Numbered from the stretch's first letter, positions 16,733-25,420 are shown. The stretch: 64,000 bases of DNA from Competibacteraceae bacterium UBA3908 (GCA_002391525.1 DGFE01000100.1:14263-78262); one strand, 5' to 3'. A program made the numbers and translations. The notes: generated by a model from the sequence alone, not told the origin.

Positions 16733-17827
16733 ATGCGCCCCGAAACCGCCGAAACCCACCAACCCCTGCGTTACGGTTACACCACCGGCGCCTGCGCGAC
16801 CGCCGCCAGCGTGGCGGCGGCCTGTCGGCTGTTGGCCGGGACCGGGCTGGATCAGGTGGAAATTCTGTTGCCGCGCGGCCAGCGGACGCAGTTCCGGCTG
16901 GCCTATTGCCGGCTGACGGAGACGGGCGCCGAGGCGGCGACGGTCAAGGATGCCGGCGACGACCCCGATGTCACGCATGGGGCATTGATTTTCGCCCAAG
17001 TGGCTTTGAGCGAACCGTTGGGAGTGCGGTTCCATGCCGGGCCGGGCGTGGGAACCGTGACGCGGCCCGGCTTGCCGATTCCGCCGGGCGAACCGGCCAT
17101 CAATCCGACCCCACGCCGGATGATCACCGAACACCTGACCCGACTGGCGACGGAATATGACCATCGCGGTGGGTTCGAGGTGACCATCGGGGTCGAGAAC
17201 GGCGCGGAACTGGCGCTGAAAACCCTCAATCCTCGCTTGGGCGTTGTCGGCGGGTTGTCCATTCTCGGCACCACCGGCATCGTCCGACCGTTTTCCTGCT
17301 CGGCTTACATCGCCTCCATCCAGCAGGCCATCGACGTGGCCCGCGCCAATGGCTTGACGCACATCGTCGCCTGCACCGGCGCCACCAGCGAACAGACCCT
17401 GCGCGCCCATTACTCGCTATCGGACATGGCGTTGATCGAGATGGGCGATTTTGCCGGGGCGGTGCTCAAGCATCTGCGGCGGGCGCCGGTTCCCCGGCTG
17501 AGCCTGGCCGGCGGGTTCGGCAAGATCAGCAAGCTGGCGGCGGGCCATCTGGACCTGCACAGTCGCAGTTCCAGCATCGATCTGGCGCTGTTGGCGGTGG
17601 AAGCGGCGGCGCTGGGCGCAGAGGCGGGGTTGCAGGACGCCATGCGAGTCGCCAACACCAGCCAGCGGGCGCTGGCGCTGGCCCACGCGGCGGGCTTGCC
17701 GCTCGGTGATCGAATCTGCGCCATGGCTCGCGACCAGGCCCGCGCCATCCTGCCCCCCGCCGTGGCGGTGGAGGTTTGGGCCACCGACCGCGAAGGCCGA
17801 CCGGTCGGTCATGCCGGTTTCGTCTGA
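16733..17827 (+). CDS. cbiD: Cobalt-precorrin-5B (C1)-methyltransferase CbiD
   Basis: Anaerobic cobalamin pathway enzyme that methylates C-1 of the corrin ring. The 364-residue length is typical. Motifs include [17 protein letters not shown] near the start, [23 protein letters not shown] and [20 protein letters not shown] at 16733 lacks a strong ribosome-binding site, and an in-frame TTG at 16712 is a weaker alternative. cbiJ begins 1 base after its stop, so the pair is one operon. The presence of CbiD marks the oxygen-independent early-cobalt route. Confidence 0.95.
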   Translation: MRPETAETHQPLRYGYTTGACATAASVAAACRLLAGTGLDQVEILLPRGQRTQFRLAYCRLTETGAEAATVKDAGDDPDVTHGALIFAQVALSEPLGVRFHAGPGVGTVTRPGLPIPPGEPAINPTPRRMITEHLTRLATEYDHRGGFEVTIGVENGAELALKTLNPRLGVVGGLSILGTTGIVRPFSCSAYIASIQQAIDVARANGLTHIVACTGATSEQTLRAHYSLSDMALIEMGDFAGAVLKHLRRAPVPRLSLAGGFGKISKLAAGHLDLHSRSSSIDLALLAVEAAALGAEAGLQDAMRVANTSQRALALAHAAGLPLGDRICAMARDQARAILPPAVAVEVWATDREGRPVGHAGFV

Positions 17828-17828
17828 A

Positions 17829-18596
17829 ATGCGCATCCTGATTCTGGGCGGTATCGGCGAAGCGGCGAAGCTGGCGCGGGCGCTGGCGCCGGTTCATGCC
17901 GTGACCTACAGCGTCGCCGGTCGGGGACGCGCGCCGGACGTGCCCTGTCCAGCGCGTAGCGGCGGTTTCGGCGGCGGCGAAGGCCTGGCGGCATTCCTGC
18001 GTGATCATGGCATTGAATTGCTGATCGATGCCACCCATCCCTACGCCGCACGCATCAGCCGGAACGCGGTGGCGGCGTCTCGCTCGGCGGGAATTCCGCT
18101 CTGGGCCTACCGGCGACCGGTATGGCGACCGGAGCCCGGCGATGACTGGCGGCGAGTAGCCGACTGGGCGGGGATCGTCGCGGCGCTGCGGCAATTCAAA
18201 CGGCCGTTTTTCACCATCGGTCTGGAACCGTTGCGCCATGTCGCCGACATCCTGCCGAGGCAGCACTGGCTGGTGCGCTGTCTGGTGGCGGAGCCCCCGA
18301 CCACGCCGCGCCTGACCCTGCTGCGCGCCATGGGTCCCTTTTCGCTGGAGCACGAAACGGCCTTGCTGCGCGATTATCGAATCGACGTGCTGGTGGCCAA
18401 GAACAGTGGCGGCGGCGCGGTCGAAGCCAAATTGACGGCGGCGCGGCAACCGCGAATTCCGGTGGTGATGTTGGATCGCCCGGCGTTGCCCGAGGCGGAT
18501 CGGGAATTTGCCGACGTAGAGCGGTTGGCCGCCGAGCTTTCGGAATCGGGCCAGGCGTCGATTGCTGCCCAGCTGTTGGAGAACGGATTGGTATGA
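17829..18596 (+). CDS. cbiJ: Cobalt-precorrin-6A reductase
   Basis: NADPH-dependent reductase of the corrin macrocycle, 255 residues (family usually 240-260). It has the Rossmann-like start MRILILGGIGEAAKLARAL, the conserved DATHPYAARISRNA and the C-terminal VAKNSGGGAVEAKLTAARQ with VVMLDRPA. The start sits immediately after the cbiD stop, so translation is probably coupled. It is the cbiJ/cobK family; given CbiD next door, cbiJ is the appropriate name. Confidence 0.95.
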   Translation: MRILILGGIGEAAKLARALAPVHAVTYSVAGRGRAPDVPCPARSGGFGGGEGLAAFLRDHGIELLIDATHPYAARISRNAVAASRSAGIPLWAYRRPVWRPEPGDDWRRVADWAGIVAALRQFKRPFFTIGLEPLRHVADILPRQHWLVRCLVAEPPTTPRLTLLRAMGPFSLEHETALLRDYRIDVLVAKNSGGGAVEAKLTAARQPRIPVVMLDRPALPEADREFADVERLAAELSESGQASIAAQLLENGLV

Positions 18597-18692
18597 CAAA
18601 ACGCGCCGATTTCTTGTCTGAGTGACGATACTTTGTGTAAAAAGGCGGTACGAATACCGGTATCCCGAAAATCACGATGAGGAGGACCGAGG

Positions 18693-19382
18693 ATGGACGT
18701 TCGCGCATTGTTTGATCAGCTTTTGCAATCGGGTCGCGAGTTGGCGAGCAAGGGCCAAAGTCTGGCCGAGCAGAAGCTCAATATCCCCAGCGAGGGACCG
18801 CAACGCGAAGCAGCCTTGTCGGGCATGGGCAAGGGTGCGGCCATCGCGGGCGTGGCGGCGCTGCTGCTCGGCACGAAAGCCGGACGGGGTCTGACCGGCG
18901 TGGCGTTGAAACTGGGCAGCGTGGCGGCGGTGGGCGGGCTTGCCTACAAGGCTTTCCAGGACTGGCAGGCCAGGCAGGGAGGAGCGCCGGTCACCGATCC
19001 GGGTCCGGCGGCCAATACCCTGAGCGGGCCGCAACTGGATCGACGCAGCCTGGTTCTGCTGAAAGCCATGCTCGCCGCCGCCAAGGCGGACGGGCATATC
19101 GACGAGAAAGAGCAGGGCGCTATCGATGCTTACCTGCAAAAACTCAATCTCGATCCCGAAGCGTTACATTTCGTCAAGGATGAAATAGGCAAGCCGGTGA
19201 GCGCCAGGGAGGTTGCCGCGGGCGCGGATTCGCCGGCGGCGGCGGCGGAAATCTATCTGACCTCCTTGCTGGCGATCAACATCGACAACGATCAGGAACG
19301 GGCGTATCTGGACGAACTGGCCCGGGAACTGAAGTTGTCGCCGGAGCTGGTGTCGGAACTTCTGAAGCAGGCCAGGGCGTAG
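18693..19382 (+). CDS. DUF533 / TerB-like protein (YebE type)
   Basis: A 229-residue protein. An N-terminal segment leads into a Gly/Ala-rich hydrophobic helix (GAAIAGVAALLLGTK, ALKLGSVAAVGGLAYKAFQDW). A C-terminal TerB-like helical domain follows (KAMLAAAKADGHIDEKEQGAIDAYLQKLNL), with an acidic pair typical of YebE/DUF533. The ATG follows GAGGAGGACCGAGG. It lies 96 bases after cbiJ on the same strand, but no link to cobalamin is known. The upstream gap contains a 10-base palindrome at 18654-18663 of unknown meaning. Members are inner-membrane proteins induced by envelope stress in some bacteria; function is unresolved. Confidence 0.88.
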   Translation: MDVRALFDQLLQSGRELASKGQSLAEQKLNIPSEGPQREAALSGMGKGAAIAGVAALLLGTKAGRGLTGVALKLGSVAAVGGLAYKAFQDWQARQGGAPVTDPGPAANTLSGPQLDRRSLVLLKAMLAAAKADGHIDEKEQGAIDAYLQKLNLDPEALHFVKDEIGKPVSAREVAAGADSPAAAAEIYLTSLLAINIDNDQERAYLDELARELKLSPELVSELLKQARA

Positions 19383-19426
19383 AGCCAGGAGCGGTAAGTC
19401 CGATAGCTTGCGAACTTGCCGTCCGG

Positions 19427-20191
19427 CTAACCTGCCTCTGAATTCCGCCGATACCATTCGGCATGTTCGGCGCTGTAAAGGTAGGACGGCGGGAATCCCT
19501 CCGGCTGGATCACCCGCCCGACCAGGATCAGCGCGGTGCGGGTGAAACCCTTGACTTCGACCTTGGCGGCGATGTCGGCCAGCGTGCCGACCACGCCGTC
19601 CTGATCCGGCCACGACACCCGGTGCAGCACCGCCACCGGGCAGGCCGCGCCGTAATGCGGAATCAGTTCCGCCACGATCTCCCGCAGTTTGTCCACGCTG
19701 AGGTAAATCGCCAGGGTTGCCCGATGCCGGGCCAGTTCCGGCAGGCTTTCGCCTTCCGGCATCGGCGTCTTGCCGGCGTGGCGGGTCAGGATAATCGTCT
19801 GGCTGACGCCCGGCAGGGTCAGTTCCCGGCGCAGCATGGCGGCCCCGGCGAACGCGGCGGTCACGCCCGGCACGACTTCGTAGGGAATCTCCAGCCGTTC
19901 CAGTTCCCGAATCTGCTCGCCGATGGCCCCGTACAGCGCCGGGTCGCCGGTGTGCACCCGCGCCACGTCCAGCCCGCGTTCGTGCGCGGCGCGGATGCGG
20001 GCGATGATCTCCTCCAGGTTCAGATCGGCGGTGTTGACGATCTCCGCCGTCGGGTTGGCGGCCAGAATCAATTCCTTCGGTACCAGCGAACCGGCGTACA
20101 GCACCAGCGGGCATTCTCGAATCAAGCGCTGGCCCTTGACGGTGATCAGTTCGGGATCGCCGGGACCGGCGCCGATGAAATAGACCGTCAT
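19427..20191 (-). CDS. cobM: Precorrin-4 / cobalt-precorrin-4 C11-methyltransferase
   Basis: SAM-dependent tetrapyrrole methylase of 254 residues. Family motifs are VYFIGAGPGDPELITVKG at the N-terminus, YAGSLVP, VHTGDPALYGAI, VVPGVTAAFAGAA and the C-terminal LILVGR. YAGSLV and the TGDPALYGAI form fit CobM/CbiF. With cbiD and cbiJ nearby it presumably acts in the cobalt-first route (cbiF). The ATG overlaps the preceding nosL-like stop (ATGA, 20188-20191), so the two are coupled. It is convergent with the DUF533 gene. Confidence 0.95.
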   Translation of the reverse strand: MTVYFIGAGPGDPELITVKGQRLIRECPLVLYAGSLVPKELILAANPTAEIVNTADLNLEEIIARIRAAHERGLDVARVHTGDPALYGAIGEQIRELERLEIPYEVVPGVTAAFAGAAMLRRELTLPGVSQTIILTRHAGKTPMPEGESLPELARHRATLAIYLSVDKLREIVAELIPHYGAACPVAVLHRVSWPDQDGVVGTLADIAAKVEVKGFTRTALILVGRVIQPEGFPPSYLYSAEHAEWYRRNSEAG

Positions 20192-20709
20192 TCGAATTTC
20201 CCCTGGTCGAGCTGTTCCAGCAACGCCGGGGTGACGTCGTCGAAGCGGACGATGCGTTTGCCTTGATGGTCCTTCAGGAACTCCTCGGCCTCGGCCTGGG
20301 TCGCCAACGGCACCAGTTCGTGACCCATCGGCCCCAGCACGTCGGAGCCGATCACGTACCAGGCGGCTCGGGCGTCGATCCGGGTCACGCCGTAGTATTC
20401 GGTGACGCCGATGGCGGCGATGTCGGCCCGGGTGTGGCCGGGCGCGTACTTGGGCAGATTCGACAGGTATTTGAACAGGTCCTTGGCACCGTCGAAGTGG
20501 TGGAGGTGGCCGTCCTGGTACAGCGCCGTCGCTACCCAGTCGGGATAGAGGCTGACGAACATCCCGCACACCGGGCAGGTGTCCTTGGGTCCGGGGACGG
20601 GCCACTTCGACTCCTCGCTCCAGGCTGGCGACAGGGCGAACGCCAGTAGCAACAGGAACGGCCAGTCGCGACCGATCCGCGTCTTATGTGTCCGTAATGT
20701 TTTTAGCAT
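20188..20709 (-). CDS. NosL-family copper-binding protein, coupled to cobM
   Basis: A 173-residue exported protein. A signal peptide (basic start, then FLLLLAFALSPAWS) is followed by the NosL metal motif with Cys45, Cys48 and Met50 (CPVCGM). The domain continues with HHFDGAKDLFKYL and YVIGSDVLGPMGHELVPL, as in NosL-like proteins. NosL delivers copper to nitrous oxide reductase in nos operons, but no nos genes occur here. The ATG at 20709 is weak but gives a proper signal peptide; the frame remains open further upstream without family similarity. Its overlap with cobM suggests a metal-related role connected to corrin synthesis, which is inference. Confidence 0.85.
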   Translation of the reverse strand: MLKTLRTHKTRIGRDWPFLLLLAFALSPAWSEESKWPVPGPKDTCPVCGMFVSLYPDWVATALYQDGHLHHFDGAKDLFKYLSNLPKYAPGHTRADIAAIGVTEYYGVTRIDARAAWYVIGSDVLGPMGHELVPLATQAEAEEFLKDHQGKRIVRFDDVTPALLEQLDQGKFE

Positions 20710-21090
20710 TTTGTCGTTGCCCAGAAGTGGCGGGCATTTTGCACTCCATCTTTTCGACAAGTTTATCGCGGGGCCGATGGAGTTGGCGAGGAATATCCAC
20801 CCAACAATCACAAGTCTATTGCCAGGTTTATCGAGTAAAAGGAAAAAAGCCGGCGGGAAAAAAGCAATGATGAAACAGGGTGGTTTGAGGCTGTTTCACC
20901 TTGAAACATCATCGCCGGATATTGGATTTTGGATAACGTCCAACCAGTTGCATGACGGAGCAGGGAAATCGGGAAAATCGTTTGGGAATGAATGGTCGTA
21001 ATCAGAGAGGACTGGCGGATCGTCCTTGCCCATCCAGGATGGCGGATGGCCGCCAGCCAAGCCAAAGCCGCTCGAGGCTAAGAGATCGTG
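20710..21090. other. AT-richer intergenic region between divergent nosL-cobM and the NACHT gene
   Basis: About 380 bases without a convincing gene. Base composition is visibly lower in GC at 20750-20960 than in its surroundings. It contains an inverted repeat with 8-base arms (20871-20898). I looked for a B12 riboswitch signature upstream of nosL-cobM and saw none. Promoters for both flanking operons must lie here. The composition shift fits a boundary of acquired DNA. Confidence 0.5.
20871..20898. repeat. Inverted repeat upstream of the NACHT operon
   Basis: TGAAACAG and CTGTTTCA are perfect 8-base complements separated by 12 bases, about 193 bases upstream of the NACHT gene start. It could be a regulator-binding site or a transcript hairpin. 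There is no T-run, so it is not an obvious terminator. Confidence 0.4.
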
Positions 21091-24075
21091 ATGAGTATCG
21101 CGGAACTGGCAGAGAAGATCACCACCCTGCTGGCCCCGGCCATGCCCTACCTCCAGAAAGCCGAAGGCGAAGCGATGGCGGAAGTTGTCACGCGGGAAGA
21201 TGCCGATGGCTGGAGGCAGCGGACGGACGTGTTGTGGCAATGGCTGCAACCGAAACTGGGGACGAGACCCGCCGCCATGGAAGCGGTCGCCGATCTCGCG
21301 GGCGAGCCGGAAAATCAGGATTTTCAGGCTACCTTCCGGGTGCAGCTCAGGAAGGTTCTTAGCGAGGATGCAACGTTTGCATCCAACCTGGCGCGCTTTC
21401 TCGCGTCCGTTTCCATTCCCCTCGCCCAGCCGGTGAATCAAGCGATGGCTATCGGAAATGGGAGTATTGCCCGGGATGGAGGGGTTGCCGCCGGCGCCGG
21501 TGGAGCGGCCATTGGTGGGAACGCCGGGAATGTGCACGTGGTGAATATCGGTCCGGGAGCCAATTTGTTTCTGGATCGTCCCCCGGCGCGAATGACCGAT
21601 GTCGACCGGGATACGGCGCTGGGTCGCTACCTGCGGCACATCATCAGCCATAACCGCTATCTTCAGCTTCAAGGCATCCGCTCGGGTGGCCGGCTGGTGC
21701 ATATCGAACTGGAGCGCATTTTCATCTGCCTGCGCGCCACCCAGCGACGCCTGATCGTTGCCGGGGAACGCTGGCCGGGCAAGGAAAGAATGCCGGTCTC
21801 CGGGGAAAGAAGCCAGCCTGATTCCCAGGCGACGTTGACGACCGAGATCGTGACGGTCTCGATTGGCAAGGCGCTGTCGAAGCATCCGCGCCTGGTGGTG
21901 TTGGGTGATCCAGGCAGCGGCAAGAGTACCCTGCTTCGTTACCTGGCCCTGATCTCCGCGCGGGATCTGGCGGAGGGTCGCCGCCTGGTTCAGGACAGGC
22001 TGGGATCAGCCGAACCGAGGCGACTGCCGATCCTGTTGCCACTTCGGCAAATCGGTCGTTTTCTCCAGGCCCGACCCGATGAAGGCACTGAAGGCCATGC
22101 CCGGTTGATCGAGTATCTCATCGCCGCGCTGGCCAGCGAGCGTATTGAACTGCCCAAGGATTTTTTCGACCCGTGGCTGACCGGGGGCGACGCCCTGATC
22201 CTGCTCGACGGCTTGGATGAGGTCGTCGATCCCGGACTGCGCCGGCGCGTCTCGCGACTGGTGGAAAGTTTCACCCAAACCTACCCCCGGTGCCGCTACG
22301 TGGTGACCAGCCGGATCGTCGGTTACACGGACGCCGCGCGGCTGGGCGAATCCTACGCGGTTACCACGATGCTCGATTTCAGCCGGGAAGACATCGCCCG
22401 GTTCCTCGGCAACTGGCACCGGCTGATCGCGGTCGCGCAGATGGGCGAGGGCGAGAGCACGGATGCCCACGCCGCCAGACAGACCCGTCGGTTGCTGTAC
22501 TTTATCAACCACAATCCGCGCATCCGCGATCTGGCTATCAACCCCTTGCTGTTGACCGTGATCGCCATGGTTCACCGGGACCGGGTGAAATTGCCGGATC
22601 GGCGGGCCGAACTCTACGCCGAGGCCGTGGAGGTATTGCTGGGCAAGTGGGAGGAGGCCAAGGGGATGTCGGAGGCGCCGGTCCTGCTCAGGGGCCAGCC
22701 CTTCGACACCGGCGACAAGCGCCTGCTGTTGCAGGACCTCGCGCTGTACCTGCACGAGCGGAACCAGAAGCAGATCAAGGTGGAGGAACTGCATCATTTT
22801 CTGCGCGCCCGGTTCAAGGGATTGCTGCGCGAGGACCACGCGGTCGAGCAGACGGTCATCCGCTTCCTCGCGATGATCGAGGAGCGCACCGGCCTGCTGG
22901 TGGCGCGCGGCGAGGGAGTCTATGCCTTCTCCCATCTCACCTTCCAGGAATACCTGGCGGCGCTGGGCATCGCCGCCCGCGACGATTATGTGGCCTACAC
23001 GCTGAAACGGGCGGGCGATCTCTGGTGGCGGGAGGTCATCCTGCTGGAAGTCGGCTACCTCGGCACGCAAAGCAAGGAAAAAACTACGGCGCTGATTCGC
23101 GCCATCGCCGAGCGGAAACGGGAACCGGAACCCTATCACAACCTGGTGTTGGCGGCGGAATGCCTGCGCGACGTGGGCGACAATCGGGTTCAGGGCGACC
23201 TGCGACAGGAAGTCCAGCGCCGGCTGCGCCAGGATCTTGAAGCGCCGCCGCCCCTGTTCGTGCGCTGGTTCAGGAAAGCCGGAATAAAAAACTGGATCGA
23301 ACAGCGCGCCCAGGCGATGGAGGCGCTGGTGCGGACCGGCGCGGGCTTCTGGACCATGCCCCATGGCGAGCCGGAATGGGTGAAAATTCCCGCCGGAACG
23401 GGGTGGATGGGAAGCAGGCGCGGACGGACCAACGAACGGCCTTTGCACCAGGTCGAACTCGATGCCTTTCTGATCGCGCGGGTTCCGATCACCAACGCCC
23501 AATACCACTTGTTCATCCGGGCCACGAGATACGCGACGCCGCGACACTGGCGGGAAGAGCGCCCACCCAAGGGCCTGGAGAGTCATCCGGTGGCCTGCGT
23601 AAGCTGGCATGACGCGCTGGCTTACTGTCTGTGGCTGAGCCGGGAGACGGGCAAGCCGATTGCCCTGCCGAGCGAGGCCCAGTGGGAAAGAGCCGCGCGG
23701 GGTGATGAAGACCAACGCGAGTATCCATGGGGTGATCGCTTTGAAGCAGCCTGGTGCAACAGTGAGGCGCTGGGGTTGGAGGCTACCACCCCTGTCGGTA
23801 TTTTTCCCGAGGGCGCCAGCCGATATGGCTGCCTGGACATGGTCGGCAATGTATGGGAATGGACGAGCAGCCTCATGGATGACTATCCCTATCCCGGCCA
23901 AGGCGCCGCGCGCCGGGCGCGCGAAGATCTGACGGCACGGGGTGATCGCGTGTTGCGGGGCGGTGCGTTCGGCTACGGTCCCGTCCTCATGCGCTGCGCC
24001 TCCCGATCCAACGGCAATCCCGATGGCCTCGGCCCTGTCGTCGGATTTCGGGTGGTGACATCGTGTTCCGATTGA
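21091..24075 (+). CDS. NACHT (STAND) NTPase with C-terminal FGE-sulfatase domain
   Basis: A 994-residue multidomain protein. Residues ~1-115 form a helical domain shared with the next gene. Residues ~118-160 are Gly/Ala-rich (AIGNGSIARDGGVAAGAGG). The NACHT core has Walker A GDPGSGKST (272-280) and Walker B LILLDGLDE (369-377), then FSHLTFQEYLAA, a hallmark of NACHT winged-helix regions. A helical segment follows, and residues ~761-994 are a formylglycine-generating-enzyme-like domain (KIPAGTGWMGS, LPSEAQWERAARG, YPWGD, NVWEWTSS, RVLRGGAF, GFRVV). STAND NTPases of this class act as oligomerising sensors, many in phage defence. FGE-like domains in them are usually sensor or effector modules. 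The ATG at 21091 directly follows a GTG at 21088. Target and effector activity are unknown. Confidence 0.92.
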   Translation: MSIAELAEKITTLLAPAMPYLQKAEGEAMAEVVTREDADGWRQRTDVLWQWLQPKLGTRPAAMEAVADLAGEPENQDFQATFRVQLRKVLSEDATFASNLARFLASVSIPLAQPVNQAMAIGNGSIARDGGVAAGAGGAAIGGNAGNVHVVNIGPGANLFLDRPPARMTDVDRDTALGRYLRHIISHNRYLQLQGIRSGGRLVHIELERIFICLRATQRRLIVAGERWPGKERMPVSGERSQPDSQATLTTEIVTVSIGKALSKHPRLVVLGDPGSGKSTLLRYLALISARDLAEGRRLVQDRLGSAEPRRLPILLPLRQIGRFLQARPDEGTEGHARLIEYLIAALASERIELPKDFFDPWLTGGDALILLDGLDEVVDPGLRRRVSRLVESFTQTYPRCRYVVTSRIVGYTDAARLGESYAVTTMLDFSREDIARFLGNWHRLIAVAQMGEGESTDAHAARQTRRLLYFINHNPRIRDLAINPLLLTVIAMVHRDRVKLPDRRAELYAEAVEVLLGKWEEAKGMSEAPVLLRGQPFDTGDKRLLLQDLALYLHERNQKQIKVEELHHFLRARFKGLLREDHAVEQTVIRFLAMIEERTGLLVARGEGVYAFSHLTFQEYLAALGIAARDDYVAYTLKRAGDLWWREVILLEVGYLGTQSKEKTTALIRAIAERKREPEPYHNLVLAAECLRDVGDNRVQGDLRQEVQRRLRQDLEAPPPLFVRWFRKAGIKNWIEQRAQAMEALVRTGAGFWTMPHGEPEWVKIPAGTGWMGSRRGRTNERPLHQVELDAFLIARVPITNAQYHLFIRATRYATPRHWREERPPKGLESHPVACVSWHDALAYCLWLSRETGKPIALPSEAQWERAARGDEDQREYPWGDRFEAAWCNSEALGLEATTPVGIFPEGASRYGCLDMVGNVWEWTSSLMDDYPYPGQGAARRAREDLTARGDRVLRGGAFGYGPVLMRCASRSNGNPDGLGPVVGFRVVTSCSD

Positions 24076-24102
24076 AGACCACAAGCGTTATGGAGGTTCG
24101 AG

Positions 24103-24573
24103 ATGGATATTCCGGCTCTTGCAACGGCGGTGACCAGTTGTCTTGCCCCGACGCTGCCCTATCTGCTGAAAGCGGGCGAGAAAGGGATCGAAACAATCGG
24201 TTGCGAAATGGGTGCGGGAATGTGGGAAACGGCCAAGGCAATCTGGCGGAGATTGAGTCCGGGTCCGGCGGTCGAGTCGGCGGCGCGGGAAGTCGCGAGC
24301 GCGCCGGAGGACCAGGATGCGCAGGCGGCTCTCCGCTATCAGCTCAGGAAAATGTTGGCCGCTGATGAGCAACTGGCGTCGGCGCTCGCGCGGTTGCTGG
24401 AGGAAGGCGGCAAAGTCGCGAGTCCTCATGCCGAGGTTCACGGCGAGGGCGCCGTAGCTCAGGGACCGGGGGCGGTGGCCGCCGGAAAAGGCGGGGTCGC
24501 CGTGGGCCGCGACGTGCATGGCGGCGTGCGCATCGGTGGTACGGAAATCATCGGGACGGTGGTCAAACCTTAG
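24103..24573 (+). CDS. Small partner sharing the N-terminal domain of the NACHT protein
   Basis: A 156-residue protein starting 27 bases after the NACHT stop, with GGAGG 6 bases before the ATG. Residues 1-105 align with the NACHT N-terminus: LAPTLPYLLKAGEK against LAPAMPYLQKAEGE, and DQDAQAALRYQLRKMLAAD against NQDFQATFRVQLRKVLSED. The remainder is Gly-rich repeats (GAVAAGKGGVAVGRDVHGG) like the corresponding NACHT linker. There is no catalytic domain, signal peptide or membrane helix. The likely role is an adaptor, inhibitor or co-oligomerising subunit that binds the NACHT protein through like-like domain contacts. The Gly repeat resembles short beta-roll repeats of trimeric adhesins, suggesting oligomerisation. 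No known family is assigned with confidence. Confidence 0.82.
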   Translation: MDIPALATAVTSCLAPTLPYLLKAGEKGIETIGCEMGAGMWETAKAIWRRLSPGPAVESAAREVASAPEDQDAQAALRYQLRKMLAADEQLASALARLLEEGGKVASPHAEVHGEGAVAQGPGAVAAGKGGVAVGRDVHGGVRIGGTEIIGTVVKP

Positions 24574-24593
24574 CCTACAGCCCCGACCAGGAT

Positions 24594-24671
24594 GTAGGTT
24601 GGGTTAGCGCGCGGCGCGTAACCCAAACGACCCAACCGTTGGGTTAGGCCGTAGGCCGTAACCCAACCTAC
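24594..24671. repeat. REP-like palindromic element
   Basis: GTAGGTTGGGTTA at 24594-24606 is answered by its exact complement TAACCCAACCTAC at 24659-24671. Internal GGGTTA/TAACCC and CCCAACCGTTGGG palindromes add further pairing. This GTAGGTTGGGTTAG...TAACCCAAC pattern is a widespread extragenic repeat in Proteobacteria. It occupies the gap between the convergent NACHT-partner and nosL genes and could form a cruciform or terminate both transcripts. Confidence 0.85.
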
Positions 24672-24721
24672 TAATCATCCGGGAGTGCCGTAGGCTCTGA
24701 ATTCCACTGACCGTGCCCGGC

Positions 24722-25342
24722 TTATCCGGCGGCATGTCGTTTCTTCTCCGCCCGCTTCTTCCGGATCATCATGGTGTCGCCGGCCATGCTTTGATAGGCG
24801 GCTTGCAGGGCGGCGTCGAAATCGCCCAGTTCGCCGCCCTGTTCAGCCTTGGCGGCTTCGGCGTCCGCCTTGGAAGCGAAGGCGACCTTGCTTTGCTTGG
24901 TCATGACGCCCGGCAGTTTGGAGCCGATCAGGTAGGTGGCCGCGTCCACGTTCACCAATGGCTTCGGGTCGGCTTTCGCGCCGAAATCGGCAGCGTAAAT
25001 GGCTTTGGGTCCCCGGTCCAGGTTCAGCGCGAGGCTGAGCGCGGCGCAGTGCAGCGAGCAGGTGGCGTCCACCCGGTCGTCCTGGTAATGGACCAGATGG
25101 CGGCTGTGGTGGTATTGCTTGCGATCCATGCCGCAGTAAGGGCATTTGGGATACTTGGCCAGTTCATTCTCCAGCGGATTGGGGTCCGGCGCGGTTTTGG
25201 GGACGAATTGCAGCGGGGTGCCGTCGGTTTCGCACTTCGCGGCGAGGGCGGGCGGACTCAGGGTCGCGACGCCGGCGCTGACGCCCGCCACGGCGAAAAG
25301 ACGCAGGACTTGTCGACGTTCGATCTGGATGGAATCGTTCAT
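24722..25342 (-). CDS. Tat-exported NosL-family protein
   Basis: A 206-residue protein with twin arginines at 9-10 (ERRQVLRLF) and a hydrophobic signal ending in ALA. The NosL motif CPYCGM follows (Cys67, Cys70, Met72), then HHSRHLVHY and a second Cys pair (CSLHC). It is longer than the cobM-linked paralogue and differs in its export route. The tail is basic (RKKRAEKKR). The ATG at 25342 gives the Tat signal; longer starts add unrelated residues. It lies 78 bases downstream of a thioredoxin-like lipoprotein gene. Periplasmic copper or metal delivery is inferred from family. Confidence 0.87.
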   Translation of the reverse strand: MNDSIQIERRQVLRLFAVAGVSAGVATLSPPALAAKCETDGTPLQFVPKTAPDPNPLENELAKYPKCPYCGMDRKQYHHSRHLVHYQDDRVDATCSLHCAALSLALNLDRGPKAIYAADFGAKADPKPLVNVDAATYLIGSKLPGVMTKQSKVAFASKADAEAAKAEQGGELGDFDAALQAAYQSMAGDTMMIRKKRAEKKRHAAG

Positions 25343-25420
25343 GAGTGCGGTTTCCCCGATTGTGGTTATGGAAGAGGTCACAATTGTAGGACAGGAGCGC
25401 GCCAAAGGGATTGACAATGA

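Noticed and set aside
20710..21090. Cobalamin riboswitch upstream of nosL-cobM
   Set aside because: I looked for the conserved B12-box and surrounding stems and could not identify them by eye.
22006..24084. 692-codon frame antisense to the NACHT gene
   Set aside because: It is the complement of a gene with obvious NACHT and FGE domains, and shows no plausible protein features.
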